From positions 930,001 through 994,000 of the forward strand of contig OZ245718.1 in the NCBI GenBank assembly GCA_965227045.1: a stretch of 64,000 bases of DNA, given 5' to 3'. Made by a program: the position numbers and the translations under genes. Positions 15,346 through 25,435 of this stretch are shown one piece after another; the first letter of the stretch is position 1; every line of letters starts with the position of its first letter. Source of the stretch: UBA10649 sp965227045. Lineage in GTDB: Bacteria > Actinomycetota > Actinomycetes > S36-B12. Below the pieces are notes generated by a model. The model was given only the letters and a program-made list of their open reading frames with translations, did not search any database and was not told where the DNA came from.

Positions 15346-16860
15346 ATGGACTACTCGCCGACAGCCAAGATCGCCCTCTCCGATGCAGCACCCGCGAGCG
15401 CTGCGGTGGACGCACTGGTGGTGGGCCTGCTGCCCGCCCGCGGGAAGCGTGTGGAGGTGGTGAGTCCTGGCTTGACGGACGAAGCCCGTACTGCACTCGC
15501 GGACGCGTTTACCGCGATCGGGGCGACCGCGAAGAGCGCCGATGTAGCCCGCGTTCCCGGCGGAAACGGAATCAAGGCGACCGTCGTGGTCGGCCTGGGC
15601 CTGGGGTCGATGGAGAAGCAGGAGGAACCCGAGGCGCTGCGCAAGGCGGTCGGATGCGCGGTCCGCAGCCTGACGGGCGTCAGGAAGATCGCCTTCGCCC
15701 TTCCCATTCGCGACGACGACGCGCTCCTGCACATGGCAATCGCGGCGCAGCTGGCCGCCTACGAGTTCACCACCTTCAAGGGCACCGCGTCTGAACGTCA
15801 CGGTGCGACCGCCCGCACCATCACGATCCTCCTCGAGGCCTCTGCAACGGCCGAGCAGAAGCAGTCGCTGAAGGAGATCTCGTCCGTCGCCGCGTCGGTG
15901 AACCTCGCGCGCGACCTCGTCAACACCCCGCCGAACGCGATGTCGCCCGCGGACCTGGCCGACGCGGCGCGTGCGGCAGTCGCGGCGTTGCCGGTAGACG
16001 TTGTCATCTGGGACGAGCACGACCTGCTCGGCGACGGCTGCGGCGGAATTCTCGCGGTCGGCCAGGGCTCCGCCAATCCCCCGCGGCTGGTGCGGATGGA
16101 CTACGCGCCGACCGGGGCGACGCGCCATCTCGCGCTTGTCGGAAAGGGCATCACCTTCGACACCGGCGGCATCTCCATCAAGCCGGCCGCGAACATGGAC
16201 GAGATGAAGGCCGACATGGCCGGTGCTGCAGCGGTGATAGGCGCGGTCCGAGCAATTGCCGAGCTGAAGCTGCCCATCCGTGTCACAGGCTGGGTGCCCG
16301 CTGCCGAGAACATGCCTGGAGGCGCGGCGCAGCGGCCCGGCGACGTCATCACCGTCTTCGGCGGCACGACCGTCGAGGTGCTGAACACCGACGCCGAGGG
16401 TCGCCTCGTTCTCGCCGACGCCCTCGGACTTGCCGTGCGCGAGTCGCCCGACCTCATCGTCGACGCCGCGACCCTTACGGGGGCCCAGCGCCTCGCGCTC
16501 GGCACGCGAATCTGCGGCGTGATGGGCAACGACGACAACGCCCGCGACGCGGTGTGCGCGGCTGCCGGACGCGCCGGTGAACTCATGTGGGCCATGCCCC
16601 TGCCTGACGATCTGCGGCAGTCGCTCGAGTCGACCACCGCGGACATCGCCAACATCGGAGAACGCCTCGGCGGGATGCTCACGGCCGGCGTGTTCCTGAG
16701 CGAGTTCATCCCGCCGACGCAGCCCTGGGTGCACATCGACATGGCGGGACCGGCCTTCAACGACAAGGGCGCATACGGATACATGCCCAAGGGGGGAACA
16801 GGCGCGGGCGTTCGCACGTTTGTGCAGATTGCGGCCGAGATGGCTTCGGGCTCGATGTAG
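15346..16860 (+). CDS. pepA: Leucyl aminopeptidase (M17)
   Basis: 504 aa cytosolic two-metal aminopeptidase. Metal and catalytic residues are visible: K267 and D272 in VGKGITFDTGG, K279, D290, and the signature NTDAEGRL with D349 and E351. The N-terminal half is the poorly conserved macro-like domain. The ATG at 15346 starts MDYSPTAK. It stands alone between gcvT and lpd, in the same position as pepB in mycobacteria. Confidence 0.95.
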   Translation: MDYSPTAKIALSDAAPASAAVDALVVGLLPARGKRVEVVSPGLTDEARTALADAFTAIGATAKSADVARVPGGNGIKATVVVGLGLGSMEKQEEPEALRKAVGCAVRSLTGVRKIAFALPIRDDDALLHMAIAAQLAAYEFTTFKGTASERHGATARTITILLEASATAEQKQSLKEISSVAASVNLARDLVNTPPNAMSPADLADAARAAVAALPVDVVIWDEHDLLGDGCGGILAVGQGSANPPRLVRMDYAPTGATRHLALVGKGITFDTGGISIKPAANMDEMKADMAGAAAVIGAVRAIAELKLPIRVTGWVPAAENMPGGAAQRPGDVITVFGGTTVEVLNTDAEGRLVLADALGLAVRESPDLIVDAATLTGAQRLALGTRICGVMGNDDNARDAVCAAAGRAGELMWAMPLPDDLRQSLESTTADIANIGERLGGMLTAGVFLSEFIPPTQPWVHIDMAGPAFNDKGAYGYMPKGGTGAGVRTFVQIAAEMASGSM

Positions 16861-16939
16861 CCCGGGGGGCCGTGTCGCCACCTTCCCGATCGGTGGAAGG
16901 ATGGGCGTGACCGCAGTACGACGACGGGAGTGGGCGACA

Positions 16940-18307
16940 GTGGCGAGTGCAGACCTGGTGATCCTCGGCGGCGGAAGCGGCGGATATGCGTGCGCGCTCC
17001 GCGCCTCGGAGTTGGGGATGTCCGTCATCCTCATCGACAAGGGCAAGCTCGGCGGTACCTGCCTCCACAACGGATGCATCCCGACCAAGGCCCTCCTGCA
17101 TGCGGCCGAGGTTGCCGACAGCGCCCGCGAATCGGAGTCCTTCGGCGTGCGCGCGACCTTCGAGGGCATCGACATGCCCAAGGTCAATGCCTACCGCGAC
17201 GGCGTCGTCGCCAAGCTCTACAAGGGCCTTCAGGGCCTGGTCAAGAGCCGGAACGTGACGTTCGTCGAGGGCGCGGGCCGCCTGGTCTCCCCCAACACCG
17301 TCGAGGTCAACGGCGAGCAGTACACCGGCAAGAACGTCGTCCTCGCGACCGGCTCGTACGCGCGCAGCCTTCCCGGGCTGGAGATCTCCGACCGCATCAT
17401 GACCTCAGACCAGGCGCTCAACTTGGACTACGTGCCCAAGAGCGTCATCGTGCTCGGCGGCGGCGTCATCGGTGTCGAGTTCGCAAGCGTCTGGAAGTCC
17501 TTCGGCGCCGATGTGACCATCGTCGAGGCCCTTCCCCACCTGGTCCCCAACGAGGACGAGGCCTGCTCGAAGACGCTCGAGCGCGCCTTCCGCAAGCGCG
17601 GCATCGCCTTCAGCCTCGGCGTGCGCTTCGCATCGGCCACTCAGGACGACAAGGGTGTGCACGTCACCCTCGAGGACGGCAAGCAGCTCGATGCCGAGTT
17701 GCTCCTGGTCGCCGTCGGCCGCGGCCCGCAGGCGACGGGAATGGGCTTCGAGGAGCAGGGCGTGGCGATGGAGCGCGGCTGGGTGCTCGTCGACGAGCGC
17801 CTGCGCACCAACGTGCCGGGAGTCTTCGCGGTCGGCGACATCACCCCGGGACTCCAGCTCGCGCATCGCGGTTTCCAGCAGGGCATCTTCGTAGCCGAGG
17901 AGCTCGGCGGCCTCAATCCCGCCGTCATCGCCGATGTCAACATCCCCCGTGTCACGTACTGCGAACCTGAGGTCGCGAGTGTCGGCCTGACCGAGGTCCA
18001 GGCACGCGAGATCCACGGAAACAACATCGCGACCTACGAGTACAACCTCGGAGGCAATGGCAAGAGCCAGATCCTGGAGACCACCGGATTCGTCAAGCTC
18101 GTGCAGGTCACCGACGGGCCCGTCATCGGCGTGCACATGGTCGGCTCGCGCATCGGCGAGCAGATCGGTGAGGCTCAGCTCATCGTCAACTGGGAGGCCA
18201 CTCCCGACGACGTCGCGACGCTCATCCACGCGCACCCCACGCAGAACGAGGCCCTCGGCGAGGCGCACCTTGCGCTCGCGGGCAAGCCGCTCCACGCACA
18301 CTCGTAA
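16940..18307 (+). CDS. lpdA: Dihydrolipoyl dehydrogenase (E3)
   Basis: 455-aa FAD enzyme that reoxidises dihydrolipoyl groups of 2-oxoacid dehydrogenases and the glycine cleavage system with NAD. The GTG at 16940 has GGGAG nine bases upstream. The FAD motif GGGSGG follows the start, the redox-active disulfide is GGTCLHNGC (C41, C46), the NAD motif GGGVIGVEFA lies near 172, and the C-terminal acid/base motif HAHPTQNE is present. It is 43 bases upstream of sucB, so the two are probably one operon. Confidence 0.95.
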   Translation: MASADLVILGGGSGGYACALRASELGMSVILIDKGKLGGTCLHNGCIPTKALLHAAEVADSARESESFGVRATFEGIDMPKVNAYRDGVVAKLYKGLQGLVKSRNVTFVEGAGRLVSPNTVEVNGEQYTGKNVVLATGSYARSLPGLEISDRIMTSDQALNLDYVPKSVIVLGGGVIGVEFASVWKSFGADVTIVEALPHLVPNEDEACSKTLERAFRKRGIAFSLGVRFASATQDDKGVHVTLEDGKQLDAELLLVAVGRGPQATGMGFEEQGVAMERGWVLVDERLRTNVPGVFAVGDITPGLQLAHRGFQQGIFVAEELGGLNPAVIADVNIPRVTYCEPEVASVGLTEVQAREIHGNNIATYEYNLGGNGKSQILETTGFVKLVQVTDGPVIGVHMVGSRIGEQIGEAQLIVNWEATPDDVATLIHAHPTQNEALGEAHLALAGKPLHAHS

Positions 18308-18350
18308 CGTCGATCTCGTCACCACAGCAGCACTAAGGAGCACAGAGGAC

Positions 18351-20075
18351 ATGCCGGTCTCCGTCACGATGCCCCAACTGGGCGAGAGCGTCACCGAGGG
18401 CACCGTCACCCGCTGGCTTAAGGCCGTGGGCGACACCATCACCGCCGACGAACCGCTGCTCGAGGTCTCCACCGACAAGGTCGACACCGAGATCCCGGCT
18501 CCGGCGTCCGGAGTACTGCTGTCGATCACCGTCGGGGAGGACGAGGTCGTCGCCGTCGGCGCTGAACTCGCCGTCATCGGTGACTCGGCTGACGCACCGG
18601 CGAGCGCCCCCGCTGCCCCCGCTGCCCCCGCACCCGAGCCGGTCACGCCCGTCGTGGCGCCCGTCCCGGCACCTGTGCAGGCACCAGCTCCGGCTGCCCC
18701 CGCGGCTGCCCCCGCGGCAGCGCCCGTCTCGGCCCCCGCGCCGTCGTCCGCCGGAACCACCAGCATCGTCATGCCGGCGTTGGGTGAGAGCGTCACCGAG
18801 GGCACCGTCACCCGCTGGCTCAAGGCCGTCGGCGACACGGTGGCCGCCGACGAGCCGATCCTTGAGGTCTCAACGGACAAGGTCGACACCGAGATCCCCT
18901 CGCCCGCATCCGGCACATTGCTGTCGATCACTGTCGCCGAGGACAACACGGTCATGGTCGGCGCCGAGCTCGGCGTCATCGGCTCCGCCAGCAGCGCGGC
19001 GGCACCTGCTGCGCCTGCTGCACCGACGCCCGCCCCGGTTGAGGTACCGGCCCCTGCTGCACCTTCGCCCGTGGCCGCAGCACCTGCCCCGGTCGTTGCA
19101 CCTGCCCCGGCACAGCCCGTCGCCGCCGCGACGCCCGCCGACTCGTCGGACTCCTACGTGACCCCGCTCGTGCGTCGCCTCGCATCGCAGAACGGCGTCG
19201 ACCTGTCCACGATCGCCGGCACCGGTGTGGGTGGGCGCATTCGCAAGTCCGATGTCCTCGACGCCGTGGCGGCTCGCACGGCTCCGGCAGCCACGCCGGC
19301 TGCAGCCCCTCAGGCGGCGGCGACCAAGGCGACCCCGCAGGCAGCCGCTCTCCCCCGTGGACGCACCGAGAAGATGAGCAGGCTTCGCAAGGTGATCGCG
19401 GAGCGCATGCTCGAGTCGCTGCACGTCTCCGCGCAGCTGACGACGGTGGTCGAGGTCGACGTCTCCCGGATCGCGCAGTTGCGCAACAAGGTCAAGGGCG
19501 AGTTCGAGGCCCGCGAGGGCGTCAAGCTGTCGTTCCTGCCCTTCTTCTGCAAGGCCGCGGTCGAGGCGCTCAAGCAGTTCCCGCAGGTGAACGCGTCGAT
19601 CGACATGGGCGAAGGCACGGTGACGTACCACGAGTCCGAGCACCTCGGCATCGCCGTCGACAGCGAGCGCGGCCTGCTTGTGCCCGTCGTGCGCGATGCG
19701 GGTGACCTCAATATCGCCGGGCTCGCCCGTCGCATCGCCGATCTCGCCGACCGCACCAGGACGAACAAGCTCTCCCCCGACGAGCTCAGCGGTGGCACCT
19801 TCACGGTCACCAACACCGGCAGCCGCGGCGCGCTGTTCGATACGCCGATCATCAACCAGCCGCAGGTTGCCATCCTTGGCACCGGTGCCGTCGTCAAGCG
19901 TCCCGTCGTCGTCACCGACTCCAACGGACAGGACGGCATCGCGATCAGGTCGATGGTCTACCTGGCCCTGTCGTACGACCACCGCCTGGTCGATGGAGCC
20001 GACGCGGCTCGCTTCCTCGGCAGCATGAAGAGCCGCCTCGAGGAAGCCGCGTTCGAGGCCGAACTCGGCTTGTAG
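18351..20075 (+). CDS. sucB: Dihydrolipoamide acyltransferase (E2) with two lipoyl domains
   Basis: 574 aa. Two nearly identical lipoyl domains (about residues 3-76 and 138-212) carry STDK lysines K43 and K177. Long Ala/Pro linkers, a peripheral subunit-binding domain (YVTPLVRRLASQNGVDLSTI, about 267-300) and a catalytic domain with SYDHRLVDG (H544, D548) follow. In actinomycetes this protein often serves both pyruvate and 2-oxoglutarate dehydrogenases. aceE at 56133 fits the first, so the name sucB/dlaT should be read loosely. AAGGAG lies 11 bases before the ATG. Confidence 0.94.
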   Translation: MPVSVTMPQLGESVTEGTVTRWLKAVGDTITADEPLLEVSTDKVDTEIPAPASGVLLSITVGEDEVVAVGAELAVIGDSADAPASAPAAPAAPAPEPVTPVVAPVPAPVQAPAPAAPAAAPAAAPVSAPAPSSAGTTSIVMPALGESVTEGTVTRWLKAVGDTVAADEPILEVSTDKVDTEIPSPASGTLLSITVAEDNTVMVGAELGVIGSASSAAAPAAPAAPTPAPVEVPAPAAPSPVAAAPAPVVAPAPAQPVAAATPADSSDSYVTPLVRRLASQNGVDLSTIAGTGVGGRIRKSDVLDAVAARTAPAATPAAAPQAAATKATPQAAALPRGRTEKMSRLRKVIAERMLESLHVSAQLTTVVEVDVSRIAQLRNKVKGEFEAREGVKLSFLPFFCKAAVEALKQFPQVNASIDMGEGTVTYHESEHLGIAVDSERGLLVPVVRDAGDLNIAGLARRIADLADRTRTNKLSPDELSGGTFTVTNTGSRGALFDTPIINQPQVAILGTGAVVKRPVVVTDSNGQDGIAIRSMVYLALSYDHRLVDGADAARFLGSMKSRLEEAAFEAELGL

Positions 20076-20135
20076 CGCAATCCGGCCTCGGCTCGTGGAG
20101 TCGCGAGGTAGCCATCCTCGCGAGAGGGTAGATAC

Positions 20136-21032
20136 ATGAAGGTTGCCGTCACAGGGTCGTCAGGCTTGATCGGGTCAGCGCTGGTTCCTCACCTGCGGTC
20201 GGTGGGACACGAGGTCGTGCGGCTCGTGCGCCGCGCGCCAACGGCCCCTGACGAAGTCACGTGGAACCCCGCTGTCGGCACAGTCGACCTTGCCGGGCTC
20301 TCCGGTGTCGACGGGGTCGTGCACCTTGCCGGCGCTGGTGTCGGCGACCACCGGTGGACCGAGGAGTACAAGCAGGAAATCCTCAACAGCCGCGTCGACG
20401 GTACGCGGACCATCGCCACCGCGATGGCCGAGCTCGACCCTCGCCCCCGCGTACTCGTGTCCGCCTCGGCGATCGGCTTCTACGGCGACACGGGCGATGC
20501 CGTGATCGACGAGACCTCACCGCCAGGCCATGGCTTCCTCGCCAGCGTGGTGCGCGCCTGGGAGGCGGCGGCCGAGCCCGCACGCACCGCAGGCATTCGC
20601 GTGGTGCATCCCCGCTCGGGACTGGTCGTGTCAGGCAAGGGCGGCGCGTGGCAGCGTCTGTTCCCGCTGTTCAAGCTGGGCGTCGGCGGGCGACTCGGGT
20701 CGGGCCAGCAGTACTGGTCGTGGATCTCCCTTCGCGACGAGGTCTGCGCCTTGCAGTTCCTGCTTGAGCAGGATCACCTGTCAGGTCCGGTGAACCTCAC
20801 CGGACCTGCGCCTGTCACCAACAGCGAGGTGACCAAGGCAATGGGCCACGCGCTCGGCCGCCCCACACTCCTGCCAGTTCCGGCCTTCGCGCTCAAGACC
20901 GTCCTCGGTGAGTTCTCGTCCGAGGTGCTGGGTAGCGCGCGCGTCATGCCAGCCGTTCTGGAGTCCTCCGGCTTCGTGTTCCAGGACCCGACCATCGACT
21001 CGGCGATACGCGCAGCCATGGACGTAGGCTGA
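20136..21032 (+). CDS. TIGR01777-type NAD-dependent epimerase/dehydratase
   Basis: 298 aa, an extended short-chain dehydrogenase fold. The dinucleotide motif is TGSSGLIGSAL at the start. VHLAGAGVGDHRW and the region SASAIGFYGDTGD (about 110-122) mark the YfcH/SulA-like subgroup, whose reaction is unknown. The C-terminal DUF1731-like part contains VNLTGPAPVTNSE and ALGRP. It is followed 4 bases later by lipB, an arrangement also found in mycobacteria. Confidence 0.9.
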   Translation: MKVAVTGSSGLIGSALVPHLRSVGHEVVRLVRRAPTAPDEVTWNPAVGTVDLAGLSGVDGVVHLAGAGVGDHRWTEEYKQEILNSRVDGTRTIATAMAELDPRPRVLVSASAIGFYGDTGDAVIDETSPPGHGFLASVVRAWEAAAEPARTAGIRVVHPRSGLVVSGKGGAWQRLFPLFKLGVGGRLGSGQQYWSWISLRDEVCALQFLLEQDHLSGPVNLTGPAPVTNSEVTKAMGHALGRPTLLPVPAFALKTVLGEFSSEVLGSARVMPAVLESSGFVFQDPTIDSAIRAAMDVG

Positions 21033-21036
21033 GGGC

Positions 21037-21699
21037 ATGACGACCCAGACAGTCGGCACCTTCGACGTCACTCGCGTCGGGTTCGGCGCTTCCGCAGTCG
21101 AGTACCAGACGGGCTGGGACCTGCAGCGGAGCGTCCATGCCGACGTCGTCGCCCGTTCGCGTCCGGACACGATCCTTCTGCTCGAACATCAGTCCGTGTA
21201 TACGGCCGGACGGCGCACCGAGCCGCTCGAGCGACCCTTCGACGGCACGCCGGTGATCGATGTCGATCGCGGCGGGAAGATCACCTGGCACGGGCTCGGC
21301 CAGCTCGTCGGCTACCCGATTGTTCGCCTTCCCGATCCGATGGACGTCGTGGCACACGTACGCCGGATCGAACGGATGCTCATCGACGTTTGCGCGCAGT
21401 TCGGCGTTGCGACAACCCAGATCTGCGATCGCAGCGGCGTGTGGGTCGCAGCGGATGATCGCGGCCCGGATCGCAAGGTCGCTGCTATCGGCATCCGCGT
21501 TACGCAAGGCGTGACGTTGCACGGCTTCGCGATCAACTGCGACTGCGACCTCACCTGGTTCGATCGCATCATTCCGTGCGGTATCCGTGACGCCGAGGTG
21601 ACCAGCCTGTCACGCGAGACCGGCCGAGACGTGAGCGTCGCGGAGGTGCTCGAGGTGGTCGAGAGTCGGCTGCCCATGCTGTACGAAGCAGCGAGTTAG
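21037..21699 (+). CDS. lipB: Octanoyl-ACP:protein octanoyltransferase LipB
   Basis: 220 aa. It transfers octanoate from acyl carrier protein to the lipoyl lysine of E2 and GcvH domains. Key features are LLLEHQSVYTAGRR, RGGKITWHGLGQLVGYP, the catalytic lysine K147 in RKVAAIGIRV, and the catalytic cysteine C181 in IIPCGI. It is followed by lipA, the next enzyme of the pathway, and its targets SucB and (outside the window) GcvH share the neighbourhood logic. Confidence 0.96.
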   Translation: MTTQTVGTFDVTRVGFGASAVEYQTGWDLQRSVHADVVARSRPDTILLLEHQSVYTAGRRTEPLERPFDGTPVIDVDRGGKITWHGLGQLVGYPIVRLPDPMDVVAHVRRIERMLIDVCAQFGVATTQICDRSGVWVAADDRGPDRKVAAIGIRVTQGVTLHGFAINCDCDLTWFDRIIPCGIRDAEVTSLSRETGRDVSVAEVLEVVESRLPMLYEAAS

Positions 21700-21728
21700 G
21701 GTTGACTCATGATGTCCCGGGTGTGCCG

Positions 21729-22721
21729 ATGACCGTCACCGATCCTGTGTACGGCGGTACGAATCCAGACGGCCGACGACTGCTGCGAATCGAGGCGCGC
21801 AACGCAGCGGTACCGATCGAGCGCAAGCCCGACTGGATCCGCACGAAACTGAAGACAGGCCCGGCGTTCTCCGAGATCCGCAACCTCGTGGCGGCTGAAG
21901 GACTGCACACCGTCTGCCAGGAGGCTGGCTGCCCGAACATCTACGAGTGCTGGGAAGACCGCGAGGCGACCTTCCTCATCGGCGGAGAGCAGTGCACAAG
22001 GCGCTGCGACTTCTGCCAGATCGACACCGGCAAGCCGGAGCCGCTCGACCGCGAGGAGCCCCGCCGCGTCGCGGAGTCCGTGCGGACAATGCAGTTGCGA
22101 TACGCCACCGTCACCGGCGTGGCGCGCGACGATCTGCCCGACGAGGGCGCGTGGCTGTATGCGGAGACGATCCGCATGATCCGCGAACTGAACCCGGACA
22201 CCGGCGTTGAGATCCTCATCCCCGATTTCTCCGGCAATCCGCTCCTGCTCGGCGAGGTCTTCGCGGCCGGACCGTCAGTCCTGGCGCACAACGTCGAGAC
22301 CGTCCCACGCCTGTTCAAGCGCGTTCGCCCGGCATTCGCCTACGAGCGCAGCCTCGACGTCATCACGCAGGCGCGGGCGGCCGGACTGGTCACCAAGAGC
22401 AACCTCATCCTCGGCATGGGTGAGGAGATCGAGGAGGTTCACCAGGCGCTGCACGATCTCCACGATGCGGGCTGCGATCTGATCACGATCACCCAGTACC
22501 TGCGGCCCTCTCCGCGTCACCACCCGGTCGAGCGCTGGGTGCGCCCCGAGGAGTTCATCGCCCTGGCGGACTATGCGACCGAGATCGGGTTCGCGGGTGT
22601 CATGAGCGGTCCTCTCGTCCGGTCGAGCTACCGGGCCGGCAGCCTGTACTCGAAGGCCCTTGAGGCCCGCGGCTCAGGTGCGGGTGCGCGGATCACCGTC
22701 ACCACAGGCACCGGCGCCTGA
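21729..22721 (+). CDS. lipA: Lipoyl synthase LipA
   Basis: 330-aa radical-SAM enzyme that inserts two sulfurs into protein-bound octanoate. The auxiliary cluster cysteines are C63, C68 and C74 (VCQEAGCPNIYEC). The radical-SAM cluster is CTRRCDFC (C89, C93, C96), and a serine for the auxiliary cluster is expected in MSGPLVRSSYRAG. I use the ATG at 21729; a TTG at 21702 would add nine residues. No clear ribosome site precedes either, and it lies 29 bases after lipB. Confidence 0.95.
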   Translation: MTVTDPVYGGTNPDGRRLLRIEARNAAVPIERKPDWIRTKLKTGPAFSEIRNLVAAEGLHTVCQEAGCPNIYECWEDREATFLIGGEQCTRRCDFCQIDTGKPEPLDREEPRRVAESVRTMQLRYATVTGVARDDLPDEGAWLYAETIRMIRELNPDTGVEILIPDFSGNPLLLGEVFAAGPSVLAHNVETVPRLFKRVRPAFAYERSLDVITQARAAGLVTKSNLILGMGEEIEEVHQALHDLHDAGCDLITITQYLRPSPRHHPVERWVRPEEFIALADYATEIGFAGVMSGPLVRSSYRAGSLYSKALEARGSGAGARITVTTGTGA

Positions 22722-22755
22722 ACTAGGTCGCCGCTCGTCATCTAGGCTTCCGAGC

Positions 22756-23430
22756 ATGGCCGGTCGCATTCGCACTACCTTGTCCTCGCTCGCCAAGAAC
22801 TGGTCGATGACCCAGCAGGTCTACCGGCTGCTGCCGCTGGAGGTCGCGGGCTTCTTCGTCGCCGGCTTTGTGGTCATCGGCTTCCCGCTCTTCTTGTTCC
22901 TCAACACGGTCACCGCGATCCTGCTCGCCATCCCCGCCGGCCTGCTTGCCGCGACCTTCTGGTTCAGCCGCCGTGCGATGCGCGCGGCCTACGCGCAGAT
23001 CGACGGGCAACCCGGTGCCGCTGCAGCCGTCGTTCAGTCGATCCGAGGCAACAACTGGGTGGTCACGCCCGCCGTGTCGGTCAACAAGAACCAGGACATG
23101 ATCTCCCGGGTGGTCGGCAAGCCCGGCGTCATCCTCGTCTCAGAAGGCCCGGCGAACCGCGTCACGACCATGCTCGGCAACGAGCGCAAGCGCACCGCCC
23201 GCTGGCTGCCCGATGTGCCGATCTACGAGATCCAGGTCGGCAACGACGAGGGCCAGGTGCCGCTGCTCAAGCTCCAGCGCCAGCTCAGCAAGCTCCCGCG
23301 CAACCTGCGCGGTGGAGAGGTCACCGAGGTGCGCCGTCGCCTGGATGCCCTCGGCAACGCCGCGAACTCGCTGCCGATCCCCAAGGGACCGATGCCCACG
23401 AGCGCACGTCAGGCCCGTCGCCCGCGCTAG
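22756..23430 (+). CDS. DUF4191 membrane protein
   Basis: 224 aa of the actinobacterial DUF4191 family, a regular neighbour of lipA and glnA, function unknown. Two membrane helices lie at about residues 33-50 and 55-75. The cytoplasmic remainder contains NNWVVTPAVSVNKNQDMISRVVGKPGV and a basic C-terminal tail. It follows lipA by 34 bases. Confidence 0.86.
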   Translation: MAGRIRTTLSSLAKNWSMTQQVYRLLPLEVAGFFVAGFVVIGFPLFLFLNTVTAILLAIPAGLLAATFWFSRRAMRAAYAQIDGQPGAAAAVVQSIRGNNWVVTPAVSVNKNQDMISRVVGKPGVILVSEGPANRVTTMLGNERKRTARWLPDVPIYEIQVGNDEGQVPLLKLQRQLSKLPRNLRGGEVTEVRRRLDALGNAANSLPIPKGPMPTSARQARRPR

Positions 23431-23443
23431 TAGTTTCCCGTCG

Positions 23444-23481
23444 TTAACACGCGAGAAACAATTGGGATACGCCCAAGACAC
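23444..23481 (+). promoter_or_regulatory. GlnR-type operator upstream of glnA
   Basis: Four pentamers are spaced by exactly six bases: TTAAC (23444-23448), GAAAC (23455-23459), GATAC (23466-23470) and GACAC (23477-23481). This is the a1-b1-a2-b2 layout known for GlnR in actinomycetes (gTnAc and GaAAc boxes). A TACAGT -10-like hexamer lies at 23492-23497, which puts the box centre about 40 bases before the likely start of transcription, as for an activator. The glnR gene itself is outside the window. Confidence 0.7.
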
Positions 23482-23527
23482 CGCCCCTTCCTACAGTCAC
23501 GATGTCGGGGGCATCCCGCCCGAGACG

Positions 23528-23555
23528 ACGGTCCCAGCAGTCGATTGGGGACCGT
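23528..23555 (+). other. Hairpin in the glnA leader
   Basis: ACGGTCCC (23528-23535) and GGGACCGT (23548-23555) are perfect 8-base arms around a 12-base loop. They lie in the presumed leader between the GlnR box and the glnA start at 23619. I do not recognise a known riboswitch class; it may only stabilise the mRNA. Confidence 0.5.
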
Positions 23556-23618
23556 GCGAGGCGAAACGCACCCTCGGGGTGCAACGACCAATGCTCGCCA
23601 CGGCGAGCGGGAGGTGTC

Positions 23619-25039
<1,421 letters not shown>

Positions 25040-25043
<4 letters not shown>

Positions 25044-25099
25044 TTCACGAGCACCAGACAAGCTCCCTCCGCGTCGATTCGCCTCGCGCGCACAGGGAA
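25040..25099 (+). repeat. Left copy of a 60-bp direct repeat flanking the glnA-glnE insert
   Basis: Identical to 28247-28306 at 57 of 60 positions: the first 21 bases (CTGATTCACGAGCACCAGACA) and the last 33 match exactly, and three mismatches fall between. It begins at the last codon of glnA. Similarity continues weakly outward, because the last glnA codons resemble the sequence before 28247 and both copies run into GC-rich hairpins. Possible origins are an attachment-site duplication or a duplicated glnA tail. Confidence 0.85.
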
Positions 25100-25100
25100 A

Positions 25101-25134
25101 CGGAGGGGCGGTTCCTCACGGAGCCGCCCCTCCG
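25101..25134 (+). terminator. glnA transcription terminator
   Basis: CGGAGGGGCGG (25101-25111) pairs with CCGCCCCTCCG (25124-25134), and the stem can extend inward through TCC/GGA with a T-G pair to a TCAC loop. It stands 57 bases after the glnA stop. There is no T-tract, which is common for terminators in GC-rich genomes. Confidence 0.65.
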
Positions 25135-25435
25135 CCCTGCCCATGCCAAGGATGATCCCTTTCGGTCGTTCGACTTACTTGCTGACACTTCTCGACGGTT
25201 CGTTGCATTGGTGTTGCATCAGGCGCGAGGGACCCGATACAGCGGCAGGGAGTGCAGGCCGTAGGCCGCGCACCTCGACGATGCCTCGGGTCCATGACGA
25301 TGGACCGAACACCCCAGATTGCAGCCTTGAGTAGCTGCGTCTGACGCCGTGGCAGCGTGAAGGTAGCTCGGCCGCCGTTCTTCTTCATGCACGGCGCTGC
25401 GACCTCGCCGTGGACCGCTTTCCACGGCCTCGTCG
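25135..25435. other. Non-coding left flank of the insert
   Basis: About 300 bases without a convincing gene. The short open frames here have no ribosome site and no recognisable sequence. Near 25211-25229 a segment TGTTGCATCAGGCGCG resembles parts of the repeats at 26341-26355 and 28187-28198. The base composition looks less GC-rich than in glnA. Confidence 0.5.

Noticed and set aside
18590..19150. Low-complexity repeats in sucB
   Set aside because: These are the usual Ala/Pro linkers between lipoyl domains; the near-identical lipoyl domains are normal for multi-lipoyl E2 proteins.
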